Of a stretch of 64,000 nt of DNA, positions 28,759 through 37,774 are shown in pieces (position 1 is the first letter of the stretch; each line of letters opens with the position of its first letter). The position numbers and the translations under genes were made by a program. Source of the stretch: Acidobacteriaceae bacterium (GTDB lineage Bacteria > Acidobacteriota > Terriglobia > Terriglobales > Acidobacteriaceae); the NCBI GenBank assembly GCA_025462885.1, contig JAOAPN010000008.1:460953-524952 (forward strand), read 5' to 3'. The notes beneath the pieces were generated by a model. That model did no database searches. It was given only the letters and a program-made list of their open reading frames with translations, and had not been told where the DNA came from.

Positions 28759-30684
28759 ATGATCGCCAATCACCCACCAAGGCCGTTCCACCGGCTTGCA
28801 TTTATTCTTGCCCTGGCTTGTCTGCAGACCGCCCCTGCCTTCTCCCAGTCTCCATCGATAGCTCTTTCAATCGATGCAGGTCATGTAAAAGGCCCTGTCA
28901 GCCCCATGCTCTACGGGCTCATGACTGAGGAGATTAACTTTTCCTACGACGGAGGCCTCTACGCCGAACTCGTCCGGAATCGCACCTTCCAGGATCACGC
29001 CAACCGTCCCGAGCACTGGTTCGTCCATGAAGGCGCCGGTGCCGATGCCTCCATCAAGATCGACCGCACCACCGGCCCCAGCGAAGCCCTGCCCCTGAGC
29101 CTCCAGCTCACCACGCGCACTGCCACGCAGAAAGGCGAAGCCGGAATTGAAAACGAAGGCTTCTGGGGAATCCCGATCCGGCCCAAAACGAAGTACACCG
29201 GCTCGTTCTACGCCAAGGCGGACGATGCTGCCGCCGGCCCGGTCACGGTCGCTATCATCAGCGATCTGTCCGGTAAGCCTCTAGCCTCCTCTACCGTTCC
29301 GGTCGCAGGGGGTTGGAAGCGCTATGACTTCACCCTCACCTCCGGCAGCGAACCCACTTCTGCCAACAATCGTCTCCGCATCTCTGTAAACAAACCAGGA
29401 ACGCTGTGGTTCAGCCTCGTCTCCCTCTTTCCACCGACCTACAAAAATCGAGTGAACGGAAACCGCTCCGATCTGATGGAAAAGATGGCTGAGATGAAGC
29501 CCACCTTTCTCCGTTTCCCCGGCGGCAACTACCTCGAGGGCGACCACATCAACGAGCGCTTCGAGTGGAAGAAGACCATCGGACCTCTGGTCGACCGTCC
29601 CACGCATCCCAGCCCGTGGCGCTATCACTCGTCCGATGGCCTGGGACTTTTGGAGTTCCTCGGATGGTGTGAAGATCTCAAGATGGAACCCCTGCTGGCC
29701 GTCTATGCCGGCTACTCCATGAAGCAGGAATACGTAAAACCCGGCCCCGACCTCGAACCCTATCTGGCAGACGCCCTCGATGAGATCGAATACGTCACCG
29801 GCGGTCCCGAGACCAAGTGGGGCGCCCAGCGCGCCAAAGACGGCCACCCTGCTCCCTTCAAAATGCAGTATGTAGAAGTCGGCAACGAGGACTGGTTCGA
29901 TAAGTCCGGAAGCTACGAAGGCCGCTACGCCCAGTTCTACAAAGGCATCAAGGCGAAGTATCCCAACCTGCAGATCATCGCGACCATGCCCATCAAGAAC
30001 ATGAAGGCAGATGTCGTCGACGATCACTACTATCGCAGCGCCAAGCAGTTCTACGAAGACGTCAATCACTATGACTCGATCGACCGCAATGGCCCCAGGA
30101 TCTTCGTAGGCGAGTGGGCCACGCGAGAAGGCAGCCCGACCCCGAACTTCGGGGCTGCACTAGGCGACGCAGCCTGGATGACCGGCATGGAGCGCAACAG
30201 CGACCTCGTCATCATGGCCAGCTACGCACCGCTTCTGGTCAACGTAAATCCCGGTGGAATGCAGTGGGAGTCGGACCTCATCGGTTACGACGCCCTCACC
30301 AGCTACGGTTCGCCCAGCTACTACGCCCAGGTGATGTTCGGAAGCCACCTCGGCGACCAGATCCTCAGCGCAACTCTCGATGGTTCAGCAAACCGTTTCT
30401 TCTACTCCGTCACCCGCGGCTCAAAGAACGGCACCATCTATCTCAAGCTGGTGAACGCCAGCCCTGAAGCACAATCCGTCAACCTGAAGCTGGTCGGCGT
30501 AACCGACGTCGCGAAGACCGCCAAAATGGTCAGCCTGAGCGGCAAAACCGTGGCAGCCACCAACACCATCCAGAACCCAACGGCAATCGTGCCTGTTGAA
30601 AGCTCGATCAGCAATGCCGCCGCACAGTTCTCCCACGCCGTACCTGCATACACAATCCAGGTAATCGAACTGAAAGCAAAATAA
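28759..30684 (+). CDS. Secreted alpha-L-arabinofuranosidase, GH51
   Basis: A 641-residue exported enzyme with a signal peptide ending near PAFS (residue 30). GH51 enzymes release arabinose from arabinoxylan, arabinan and related plant polymers. A carbohydrate-binding-like beta-sandwich (about 110-230) is inserted before the barrel. Barrel motifs are FLRFPGGNYLEG, VEVGNEDW with acid/base Glu377, and IFVGEWA with nucleophile Glu452; a C-terminal beta domain follows. GAGAAGAAAGC precedes the ATG. It is transcribed away from cheW and appears as a single gene. It fits a soil plant-polymer degrader. Confidence 0.92.
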   Translation: MIANHPPRPFHRLAFILALACLQTAPAFSQSPSIALSIDAGHVKGPVSPMLYGLMTEEINFSYDGGLYAELVRNRTFQDHANRPEHWFVHEGAGADASIKIDRTTGPSEALPLSLQLTTRTATQKGEAGIENEGFWGIPIRPKTKYTGSFYAKADDAAAGPVTVAIISDLSGKPLASSTVPVAGGWKRYDFTLTSGSEPTSANNRLRISVNKPGTLWFSLVSLFPPTYKNRVNGNRSDLMEKMAEMKPTFLRFPGGNYLEGDHINERFEWKKTIGPLVDRPTHPSPWRYHSSDGLGLLEFLGWCEDLKMEPLLAVYAGYSMKQEYVKPGPDLEPYLADALDEIEYVTGGPETKWGAQRAKDGHPAPFKMQYVEVGNEDWFDKSGSYEGRYAQFYKGIKAKYPNLQIIATMPIKNMKADVVDDHYYRSAKQFYEDVNHYDSIDRNGPRIFVGEWATREGSPTPNFGAALGDAAWMTGMERNSDLVIMASYAPLLVNVNPGGMQWESDLIGYDALTSYGSPSYYAQVMFGSHLGDQILSATLDGSANRFFYSVTRGSKNGTIYLKLVNASPEAQSVNLKLVGVTDVAKTAKMVSLSGKTVAATNTIQNPTAIVPVESSISNAAAQFSHAVPAYTIQVIELKAK

Positions 30685-30690
30685 ACATCA

Positions 30691-30719
30691 CGGGCGCAGT
30701 GATTGCAAAGCTGCGCCCG
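30691..30719. terminator. GC-rich hairpin after the arabinofuranosidase gene
   Basis: CGGGCGCAG (30691-30699) pairs perfectly with CTGCGCCCG (30711-30719) around an 11-nt loop, 6 bp after the stop. No U-run follows, so it may be a 3' stabiliser or a weak bidirectional terminator between convergent genes. Confidence 0.5.
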
Positions 30720-30809
30720 CATGATGTATGAGTCGAACCACGATCAAGAGCCGAACGCTGGCGTTGTGACGAGCAGTGCGCTCTGCGCACCAAGAATATC
30801 TTTGCGGTC

Positions 30810-31691
30810 TTATTGCGCTGTGACGACGAACGGTGCGACGTAAAGTTGGTTGCCGCCGCGGAACTGCAGCCACATCTTGTAAATGCCCGGCTCTTTGATC
30901 GAGATGTGCAGCATCATGTCGGGGGACGAGATGGAGTTCTCCGGCAGATCGGCGGGCATCTTCATCGCTCCATTGCTCATCGCGACCATATCGCCCATCG
31001 CCATGGGGTGGACATGCACGTAGGAAAGATCCTTGCCATTCAGGAACACTGCGTGCGCGGTGGCTCCGAGGTATGGGTGGAGGTCGGTTGCAGCTTTATC
31101 GCCTTTCAGGATGTGGACGTCGATCATGTCCATGCCGCCGGCGTGGAGTTTCACCTGGCTCAGGTCGACCGTGTAGGGTCCGACGTTGACCTCGCGGCCG
31201 GTAGGAGAAAGCGTAATGGGCTTCTGGCTCGCGTTGGGTCCGACGGTGACCTCGAAGCGGAAGACCTGGTGGTCAAGGTTGTTGGGTTCACCATCAGCGT
31301 AGACGTAATAGAGCCCAGGTGCGGGGAACTGTTGGTCGATGGCGAAGTGCCCCGTCGCACTCAGAGCCGGGTGGATGTGCATGAACTTCCCGAAGTCGGC
31401 GCTGACGATAACGACGTGAAGCTTCTTGGTCATCTCCACGGCGTAGTTGCGGATGGGCATTGCGGAGGGCGGCGTCGTCATCCATAGATCGAGATGCTGA
31501 GTGAGGGGATCTTTGCCAGACGGACTCACGCGGAGATGACCTTCGGTCTTCGGCGTACCGCCCTGAAGGGAGTATTTGCCCGGCAGGGGAGCCGTGTCGG
31601 CGGCGTAAAGGGCAGGGCAGAGCATGAAGCCGGAGAGCACGGATGCAGCGATGCAGAGCGGGCCAAAATAGCGGAGCATGGTCACGGACAT
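30810..31691 (-). CDS. Exported His/Met-rich protein of unknown function
   Basis: A 293-residue protein with an N-terminal signal (PLCIAASVLSGFMLCPALYA). The start at 31691 (MSVTMLRYFG) follows GAGGGA by 6 nt; a frame open to 31781 would bury the signal peptide. The mature part appears to be two beta-rich repeats (about 60-160 and 175-290), each with a short His cluster: KFMHIHPAL and YVHVHPM. GGMDMIDVHI and MSNGAMKM add Met/His. This pattern suggests metal (for example copper) binding, but that is only inference and I do not recognise the family. It converges with the arabinofuranosidase gene. Confidence 0.75.
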   Translation of the reverse strand: MSVTMLRYFGPLCIAASVLSGFMLCPALYAADTAPLPGKYSLQGGTPKTEGHLRVSPSGKDPLTQHLDLWMTTPPSAMPIRNYAVEMTKKLHVVIVSADFGKFMHIHPALSATGHFAIDQQFPAPGLYYVYADGEPNNLDHQVFRFEVTVGPNASQKPITLSPTGREVNVGPYTVDLSQVKLHAGGMDMIDVHILKGDKAATDLHPYLGATAHAVFLNGKDLSYVHVHPMAMGDMVAMSNGAMKMPADLPENSISSPDMMLHISIKEPGIYKMWLQFRGGNQLYVAPFVVTAQ

Positions 31692-31782
31692 GAAATCCCT
31701 CGGGAAGAAACGATGCAGTGCATTGGTACGCAACGTCTGGCCTCGAGGCCGGTCAGCTACTTTGCTGGCTTGCGTTGTCATC

Positions 31783-31898
31783 TAGAGCATTTCTCCTGTG
31801 GGTGTAAACCGAAACCGCAGATCTGAACGCCGGTTTTTCCCAAGAAAAACGGCACTCGCAAAGCTTGTCCAGTGCACACTAACAGGAGAAATGCTCTA
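31783..31898. mobile_element. MITE-like element with 17-bp perfect terminal inverted repeats
   Basis: TAGAGCATTTCTCCTGT (31783-31799) is repeated in inverted form as ACAGGAGAAATGCTCTA (31882-31898). The 116-bp unit codes for nothing. Its ends are TA...TA, which fits a TA target duplication of the IS630/Tc1-mariner kind, though TA is also the natural end of the repeat. No second copy is present in the window. Confidence 0.6.
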
Positions 31899-32546
31899 AG
31901 GTCGGTAATGGCCTCTGCAGCAAAACACAGGGCTTCAAGCCTCAGTATGGCAGATTTGAAAAGCCGCTGCAAAGTTGCATGTCAAAGATGCGTGTCATGG
32001 AGAAATGCGAGGAGCGTGGTAGTCTGGACGCCGCGTTTGCAGGGCTCTGAAGAAAAAAGCTTGACACAAAAGATGCGAGCCTACAGAATCTGGGGAAACG
32101 AATTATTAAAGTTTCACTAACTGGGAGCACGTCTTCAGGGTCGAAGATTGTCTTTCACGTTCCGTAATACCCTTCCTTGTCGAAGACGCAAAATAAGCAC
32201 CCTTCATGGTCGAAGGTAATAAGTTGCATTCGTGTTGTTGTCGAACGAATGGGACGTTTGGGTTGATCGAGTTTCAGATACCCGCCGACCTGCTTTGATT
32301 GCGCTCGCACTTTCAGTCACACAAAATTCAGCAGACCTCATGGCAGATACCCGCCATGAAAGAAGCCAGCTCTGCCCAGTCGCATCTCGTTGCGGCCAAT
32401 GGTCCGGACTTATAGATGGCGCTCTCGCGTGCCACTTCAAGTATCCGGTGCTTTGACCAACGACCGGGTAGTCGCTGCACAGATTTCAGAGCGTCACCTG
32501 CACCGCGCTCTTTGCTCGACATTTGAGATATTACGGAGGTTGGAAA
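31899..32546. other. Long non-coding stretch upstream of the second TonB receptor
   Basis: About 650 bp with only short unsupported frames. Four GTCGAA sites (GTCGAAG at 32140, 32179 and 32209; GTCGAAC at 32240) are spaced 39, 30 and 31 bp apart and could be operator-like or chance. The receptor promoter must lie here, but no clear -35/-10 pair was found. Confidence 0.5.
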
Positions 32547-35500
32547 ATGATACGCCGCTCATTCCGATTCAAGTCCTGGTCCTTTCTCGCACTGCTGCTC
32601 GTCGGCGGTCTGCACGGCGCGCTTGCGCAGACTTCGACTGCAACCGTCGAGGGTGCTGTGAATGACGTGAGCGGTGCCGGTATTGCTAACGCTACGGTTA
32701 CAGTCAAGAACACCGGCACAGGACAGGCGCGCACCGTCAAGACGGATGAGGCCGGACGTTACTTTGTGAACTCGCTGATTCCGGGCGCATACGAGGTCAC
32801 TTCGGAGGTCGCAAACTTCAACACGAAAAAGATGAACGACATCACTCTGAACGTTGGATCTGACGTTAAATTGGACATCGTGATGGCCATCGGCGAGACG
32901 TCGACGGTGGTTGAGGTGCAGGCCGCGACGCTGGCTGTTGATACGCAGTCTTCGTCCAATGGCACGATCATCGACAACAAGGCTATCGTCGAATTGCCAT
33001 TGGCAAACCGCCAGTTTTATTCCCTGGCACTCCTGTCGCCTGCGGCGTATCAGCCTGCCCAGAACTCAACACTGGGTTTCCGCGGCGGCATCAACATTGC
33101 GGGTGCCAGCGAGATCAGCAACCAGTTCACCATCAATGGAACCTTTGATAACGACATGGGCGTTGCACAGCCTTCCTTCCGTCCCTCCGTTGAGGTTATC
33201 CAAGAGTTCAAATTGCTGACTGGCGTTTACTCGGCTGAATACGGGCGCATGTCCGGCGGCCAGTTGAACATCATCACCAAGTCGGGTACCAATTCTTTCC
33301 ACGGTTCGGCATATGAGTTTATCCGCAATCAGGCCACCGACGCGAAGCCCTACTTCAATCCGGTTGGCGCGAAGACGCCTGCATTCCGCCAAAATACTTT
33401 CGGTGGAACGGTGGGTGGTCCGATCTGGAAGAACAAGACCTTCTTCTTCTTTGGATACGAAGGACAGCGAATCGGACGTGCGGTGACGGCCTTGGCGACG
33501 GTTCCGACCTCGGATCAGGTCAACAACGGTTTGTTTACGACTACTGCAACTTTGTATAACCCCAACACAGGTGTCGCCTTGACGCCTGTATCCAACAACG
33601 GAACGTCCAAGGTTTACAACCTGAAAACTCTGCCGCAATGGACATCGACGGCTGGCGTCGCAGCACAGACGATTGCGAAGCTCGGATATCCGACCCCTAA
33701 CGTCGCGGGTTCGAGTGCAATTCCTTCCAACAACTTCAACTTCAGCGAGACTCGCGTCGAGAACATGAATGAAGAGTCGTTGAAGGTTGACCACAAACTA
33801 TCTGAGAAGGATTCGTTCAACGGAACCTGGAATTACTTCCGTGATCCAGCGTTCGAGCCTTCCAACTCGCTCTGCTCTTCTTACGTACTACCGAATTTCG
33901 GATGCTTTACGGATCAGCACTCCACGCTTGCGAACATTGTCTACGACCGCATCTTCACGCCAAACCTTCTGAATGAAGTTCGCCTCGGGTTCCAGCGACT
34001 TGTCCAGCCTCGTGTACAGCAGGATGCGACGACACTTACGTATCCTGGATTGCCAGGTGGGCCTTACTTTACGCAAGCTGGCTATGCCAACAATACGGGT
34101 CTGCCGAACACAGTGGTCAGTGGATACTCCACCATTGGCGGCGCGACGAATCTTCCTCAGAATCGCTGGGATGATCACTACCAGATCGTTGATATTTTGA
34201 CCTGGAATCATAAGAACCACACGATCAAGGCGGGTGCCGATTTCCTGTTGGCTCGCGCTACCAACATCATTACCAGCTCGGGCCGTGGCGCATTCAATAT
34301 CTCGGATGCCAATCTTCCCGGTACCCTCGGAGCCGCGACGACTCGTAACAAGACGGGCGATTCGATGGCCGACTTCCTGCTTGGCTACACCTATACCTCT
34401 TCGATCGGCACCTCGGCACCTACGGTCTACCTGAACTTCCAAAGCGATCACCTCTTTGTGCTGGACGACTGGAAGATCACCCCAACCTTGACGTTGAACC
34501 TGGGTCTGCGTTGGGAACTGGATCAGCCGGTCTACTCCGGCAAGAACACGCTCTCGAACTTCAATCTCACGTCGGGTACCTTTATCACGGCAGGGAATGG
34601 CAACTACAAGCATCTCTATAACTACGATTGGAACAATTTTGCACCGCGCGTTGGACTGGCCTGGCAGCCTTTCGGAAGCGACAAGACGGTGCTGAAGGCT
34701 GCGGGCGGTATGTTCTACAACACCCCACTGCTCTACAATCAGTTTCTGACCAACGGCACCCAGTATCCGTTCCGTGCGGTGCCCACCTTCACTGCTACTG
34801 CGGCTGCTCCGATTACGCTTGCAAATCCATTTCCCGGACTGGGCACTACGGCGTATAACCCTTGCACGACGGCAGCAAGCACGAACTGCCAGGCTGTGTT
34901 GACGGGTCTCAGCATCAGCCCGAACTATCGCACGCCGTATATCACTGAATGGAGCCTCGGAGTGCAGCAAGCGCTCTCCAAGGCCCTCGTTGCAGAGATC
35001 ACCTATTTTGGTTCCAAGGGAACGAAGCTCCCTCTGACCATCAACTCCAACCAGATCAATGCTGCCACAGGTACGAATTTCACCCAGGCAGGCCGCCCTT
35101 ATGCTGCCTTATCTACGATTTCCAGCCAGGACACGCGTTCGAATTCACAGTTTCATTCGCTTCAGACGAGTCTGCGGCAGCAGTTCACCGGTGGTCTATC
35201 GTTCCTCCTCGCCTATACCTTTGCTAAATCGATCGACGGTGGCGGCGGCATCGGTAGCGGCAGCAACTCCTCGGGCACCGCGCAGGATGCTTACAACCTG
35301 AGGGCAGACCGGGGACTTTCCGACTTCGATGTTCGCAATCGGCTTGTCTTCAGCCCTGTTTATGAATTGCCCTTCGGACGCAACAAGGAATTTCTGAATC
35401 ATGGTTTTGCGTCGAAGCTGGCTGGCGGCTTCCAACTCTCCGGCATCTTCAGCTTCCAGACCGGTCGGCCGTTTACCGTCTCAAATGCCTCCACAAACGG

Positions 35501-35990
35501 TAGCGGAACCTTTGGCAACGCAGACCGTCCGAACATGGTTGGTGATCCGAACGCGTCGGTCAATCCGGTCACGGGAGCGAAGACCCACACCGTGCAACAG
35601 TGGTTCAACACGAATGCGTTCGCATTGGCGGCTCGTCCTGTAACAACCACGACGAATGGCGTTACGACGACTACCTATTCGCAGACTGGTCTCCTGGGCA
35701 ATGCTGGACGTAATATCGTGACCGGCCCTCGTTACACAGAACTCGATATGACACTGGCTCGCTCCTTCCCAATCTACGAACGCATTAATGGTCAGTTCCG
35801 CGTGGAAGGCTTCAACATTGCCAACCATCCTAACTTCTTCAACCCGTTGACGCAGGGCGTGCAGGTTCCGACCACGTTCACTCCAAATGGCACGGGCGGA
35901 GCGACTACAGCCACCAGCACCACCTTCGGAGCGATCACTCAGGCAAACGACAACCGTGAGTTCCAGTTCAGCCTGCGGCTTCTCTTCTAA
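32547..35990 (+). CDS. TonB-dependent receptor, Oar-like, with carboxypeptidase-regulatory N-domain
   Basis: A 1147-residue outer-membrane receptor. GGAGG (32535-32539) lies 7 nt before the ATG, and the product opens with a signal peptide ending HGALA (cleavage near residue 27). The CarboxypepD_reg-like domain (about 30-115: ATVEGAVNDVSGAGIANATV), the plug (about 130-260: QLNIITKSGTNSFHGSAYEF) and the barrel ending FSLRLLF are all present. It has the same architecture as the receptor at 1927 but is clearly diverged. It heads a run of + strand genes for peptidase-like enzymes, so its ligand may be a peptide or amide compound; that is inferred only from the neighbours. Confidence 0.92.
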   Translation: MIRRSFRFKSWSFLALLLVGGLHGALAQTSTATVEGAVNDVSGAGIANATVTVKNTGTGQARTVKTDEAGRYFVNSLIPGAYEVTSEVANFNTKKMNDITLNVGSDVKLDIVMAIGETSTVVEVQAATLAVDTQSSSNGTIIDNKAIVELPLANRQFYSLALLSPAAYQPAQNSTLGFRGGINIAGASEISNQFTINGTFDNDMGVAQPSFRPSVEVIQEFKLLTGVYSAEYGRMSGGQLNIITKSGTNSFHGSAYEFIRNQATDAKPYFNPVGAKTPAFRQNTFGGTVGGPIWKNKTFFFFGYEGQRIGRAVTALATVPTSDQVNNGLFTTTATLYNPNTGVALTPVSNNGTSKVYNLKTLPQWTSTAGVAAQTIAKLGYPTPNVAGSSAIPSNNFNFSETRVENMNEESLKVDHKLSEKDSFNGTWNYFRDPAFEPSNSLCSSYVLPNFGCFTDQHSTLANIVYDRIFTPNLLNEVRLGFQRLVQPRVQQDATTLTYPGLPGGPYFTQAGYANNTGLPNTVVSGYSTIGGATNLPQNRWDDHYQIVDILTWNHKNHTIKAGADFLLARATNIITSSGRGAFNISDANLPGTLGAATTRNKTGDSMADFLLGYTYTSSIGTSAPTVYLNFQSDHLFVLDDWKITPTLTLNLGLRWELDQPVYSGKNTLSNFNLTSGTFITAGNGNYKHLYNYDWNNFAPRVGLAWQPFGSDKTVLKAAGGMFYNTPLLYNQFLTNGTQYPFRAVPTFTATAAAPITLANPFPGLGTTAYNPCTTAASTNCQAVLTGLSISPNYRTPYITEWSLGVQQALSKALVAEITYFGSKGTKLPLTINSNQINAATGTNFTQAGRPYAALSTISSQDTRSNSQFHSLQTSLRQQFTGGLSFLLAYTFAKSIDGGGGIGSGSNSSGTAQDAYNLRADRGLSDFDVRNRLVFSPVYELPFGRNKEFLNHGFASKLAGGFQLSGIFSFQTGRPFTVSNASTNGSGTFGNADRPNMVGDPNASVNPVTGAKTHTVQQWFNTNAFALAARPVTTTTNGVTTTTYSQTGLLGNAGRNIVTGPRYTELDMTLARSFPIYERINGQFRVEGFNIANHPNFFNPLTQGVQVPTTFTPNGTGGATTATSTTFGAITQANDNREFQFSLRLLF

Positions 35991-36030
35991 TTTATTTCTG
36001 CACCGACGTCGGCTTGGAGAGAACAAAGGC

Positions 36031-37713
36031 ATGAAGCGTAGATCGTTTGGTTGTATAACCCTGCTGCTTCTACTGGCCGCGACTGTAAGTCGCGGCCAGC
36101 AGAACGCTTCTATCGCCGCTACACAACTGGCGACTCTGAAAAAGGACGCGCTGGCGAATGTAGAGGGACGCACCAAGCAGGTCCAGGTGATGGTCGACAC
36201 GATCTTCAGCTACGGCGAGCTTGGGTTTCAAGAAGTTGAGACCTCGAAGTATCTGACGGAATTGCTGGAGAAGAACGGCTTCAAAGTCGAACGTGGAATC
36301 TCAGGCATCCCGACGGCATGGATGGCGACCTGGGGTGAAGGGAAGCCGGTGATCGCGCTGGGATCGGACATCGACTGCATCCCGCAAGCGTCGCAGAAGC
36401 CCGGTGTGGCGTATCACGATCCAATCATCAAAGGCGCTCCGGGTCACGGTGAGGGGCATAATTCAGGCCAGGTGGTGAATATCGTCGGAGCCTTGGCGAT
36501 CAAAGACCTGATGGTCAAGAATCACATGAAGGGTACGATCAAGATCTGGCCGGGCGTGGCCGAGGAGTTGTTGGGAACGAAGGCCTACTTCGTGCGGGAT
36601 GGGCAGTTCAAAGGTGTCGATGCGGTGTTGTTTTCGCACGTGGGGACGAATCTCGGAACGCACTGGGGCGGCGGGTTTGGGACCGGGTTGGTGTCGGTGC
36701 AGTACAACTTCTATGGCGAGTCGGCGCACGCAGCGATGGCTCCCTGGCGCGGCAAGAGTGCCTTGGATGCGGTTGAGCTGATGGATGTGGGATGGAACTT
36801 CAAGCGGGAGCATTTGCGGCCTTCGCAGCGGTCGCACTACGTGATCACCAATGGTGGTGACCAGCCGAATGTCGTGCCTCCGAACGCAAGTGTCTGGTAC
36901 TACTTCCGCGACACGGACTATGAACACATCAAAAGCATGTGGGACATCGGAAACAAGATCGCTCAGGGTGCCACGATGATGACCGAGACAACGACGGACT
37001 CCACCGTGTTGGGTTCGGCGTGGCCGGGACACTTCAATAAGGCGATTGCAGAAGACCTGTACGAGAACGCCAAGGCTGTCGGGATGCCGCAGTGGTCGGC
37101 GGATGACCAGGCGATGGCGAAGGCGATCCAGAAGGAGATCAAGGTCCCGGAGCAGGGTCTCGATACCAAGGTGGCCGAGATGCGGCCTCCGGGGAATCCC
37201 GCGCTCAACCAGGGTGGCCCATCGGATGATATTGGCGATGTCTCCTGGAATGTGCCGACAATCGTGCTCTCGTATCCGGCAAACGTGCCGAATCTGCCCG
37301 GACACAACTGGGTGAACGGAATCGCAATGGCAACTCCGTTGGCTCACAAGGGAGTGCTCGCCGGAGCCAAGGTGCAAGCTTTGACTCTGCTCGATCTGAT
37401 GGTGAAGCCGGAGTTGGTCGCTTCCGCATGGGACTATTTCACGAACGTACAGACGAAGCAGGAGAAGTACGTTCCGTTCCTCCGCGAGCAGGACAAACCG
37501 GCAATCTGGATGAACAAAGCGACGATGGACAAGTATCGTCCCGAGATGAAGAAGTACTACTACGATGCGGCGAAGTATGGCACGTATCTGGAGCAACTCG
37601 GAATTAAGTACCCGACGGTGCGCTCTGAGACATCGTCCAACGCGAGCGTCCCGGATCTGACGGACGATCAGGATGAACCTGCATTGTCGCTCCCGTCGGA
37701 CGGTAGTTTTTGA
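36031..37713 (+). CDS. Exported AbgB-like amidohydrolase (peptidase M20D type)
   Basis: A 560-residue exported protein (signal LLLLLAATVSRG). It resembles aminobenzoyl-glutamate hydrolase subunit B, which cleaves N-acyl amino-acid amides. Motifs include IALGSDIDCIP, PGHGEGHNSG, GVAEELLGTKAYFV, the lid region FYGESAHAA, and a late SDDIGDVSWNVP. In the metal motif the usual Cys of GHGCGHN is Glu141 here, a conservative metal-capable change. The frame is open to 35887 inside the receptor gene, but the ATG at 36031 starts the signal peptide. It lies 40 bp after the receptor and probably shares its transcript. Confidence 0.88.
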   Translation: MKRRSFGCITLLLLLAATVSRGQQNASIAATQLATLKKDALANVEGRTKQVQVMVDTIFSYGELGFQEVETSKYLTELLEKNGFKVERGISGIPTAWMATWGEGKPVIALGSDIDCIPQASQKPGVAYHDPIIKGAPGHGEGHNSGQVVNIVGALAIKDLMVKNHMKGTIKIWPGVAEELLGTKAYFVRDGQFKGVDAVLFSHVGTNLGTHWGGGFGTGLVSVQYNFYGESAHAAMAPWRGKSALDAVELMDVGWNFKREHLRPSQRSHYVITNGGDQPNVVPPNASVWYYFRDTDYEHIKSMWDIGNKIAQGATMMTETTTDSTVLGSAWPGHFNKAIAEDLYENAKAVGMPQWSADDQAMAKAIQKEIKVPEQGLDTKVAEMRPPGNPALNQGGPSDDIGDVSWNVPTIVLSYPANVPNLPGHNWVNGIAMATPLAHKGVLAGAKVQALTLLDLMVKPELVASAWDYFTNVQTKQEKYVPFLREQDKPAIWMNKATMDKYRPEMKKYYYDAAKYGTYLEQLGIKYPTVRSETSSNASVPDLTDDQDEPALSLPSDGSF

Positions 37714-37774
37714 TTCGAATGCAGGGCGTGTTGTAGACGCAGGGCAACGAAGTTGTAACAGTGGATGTGACTTG

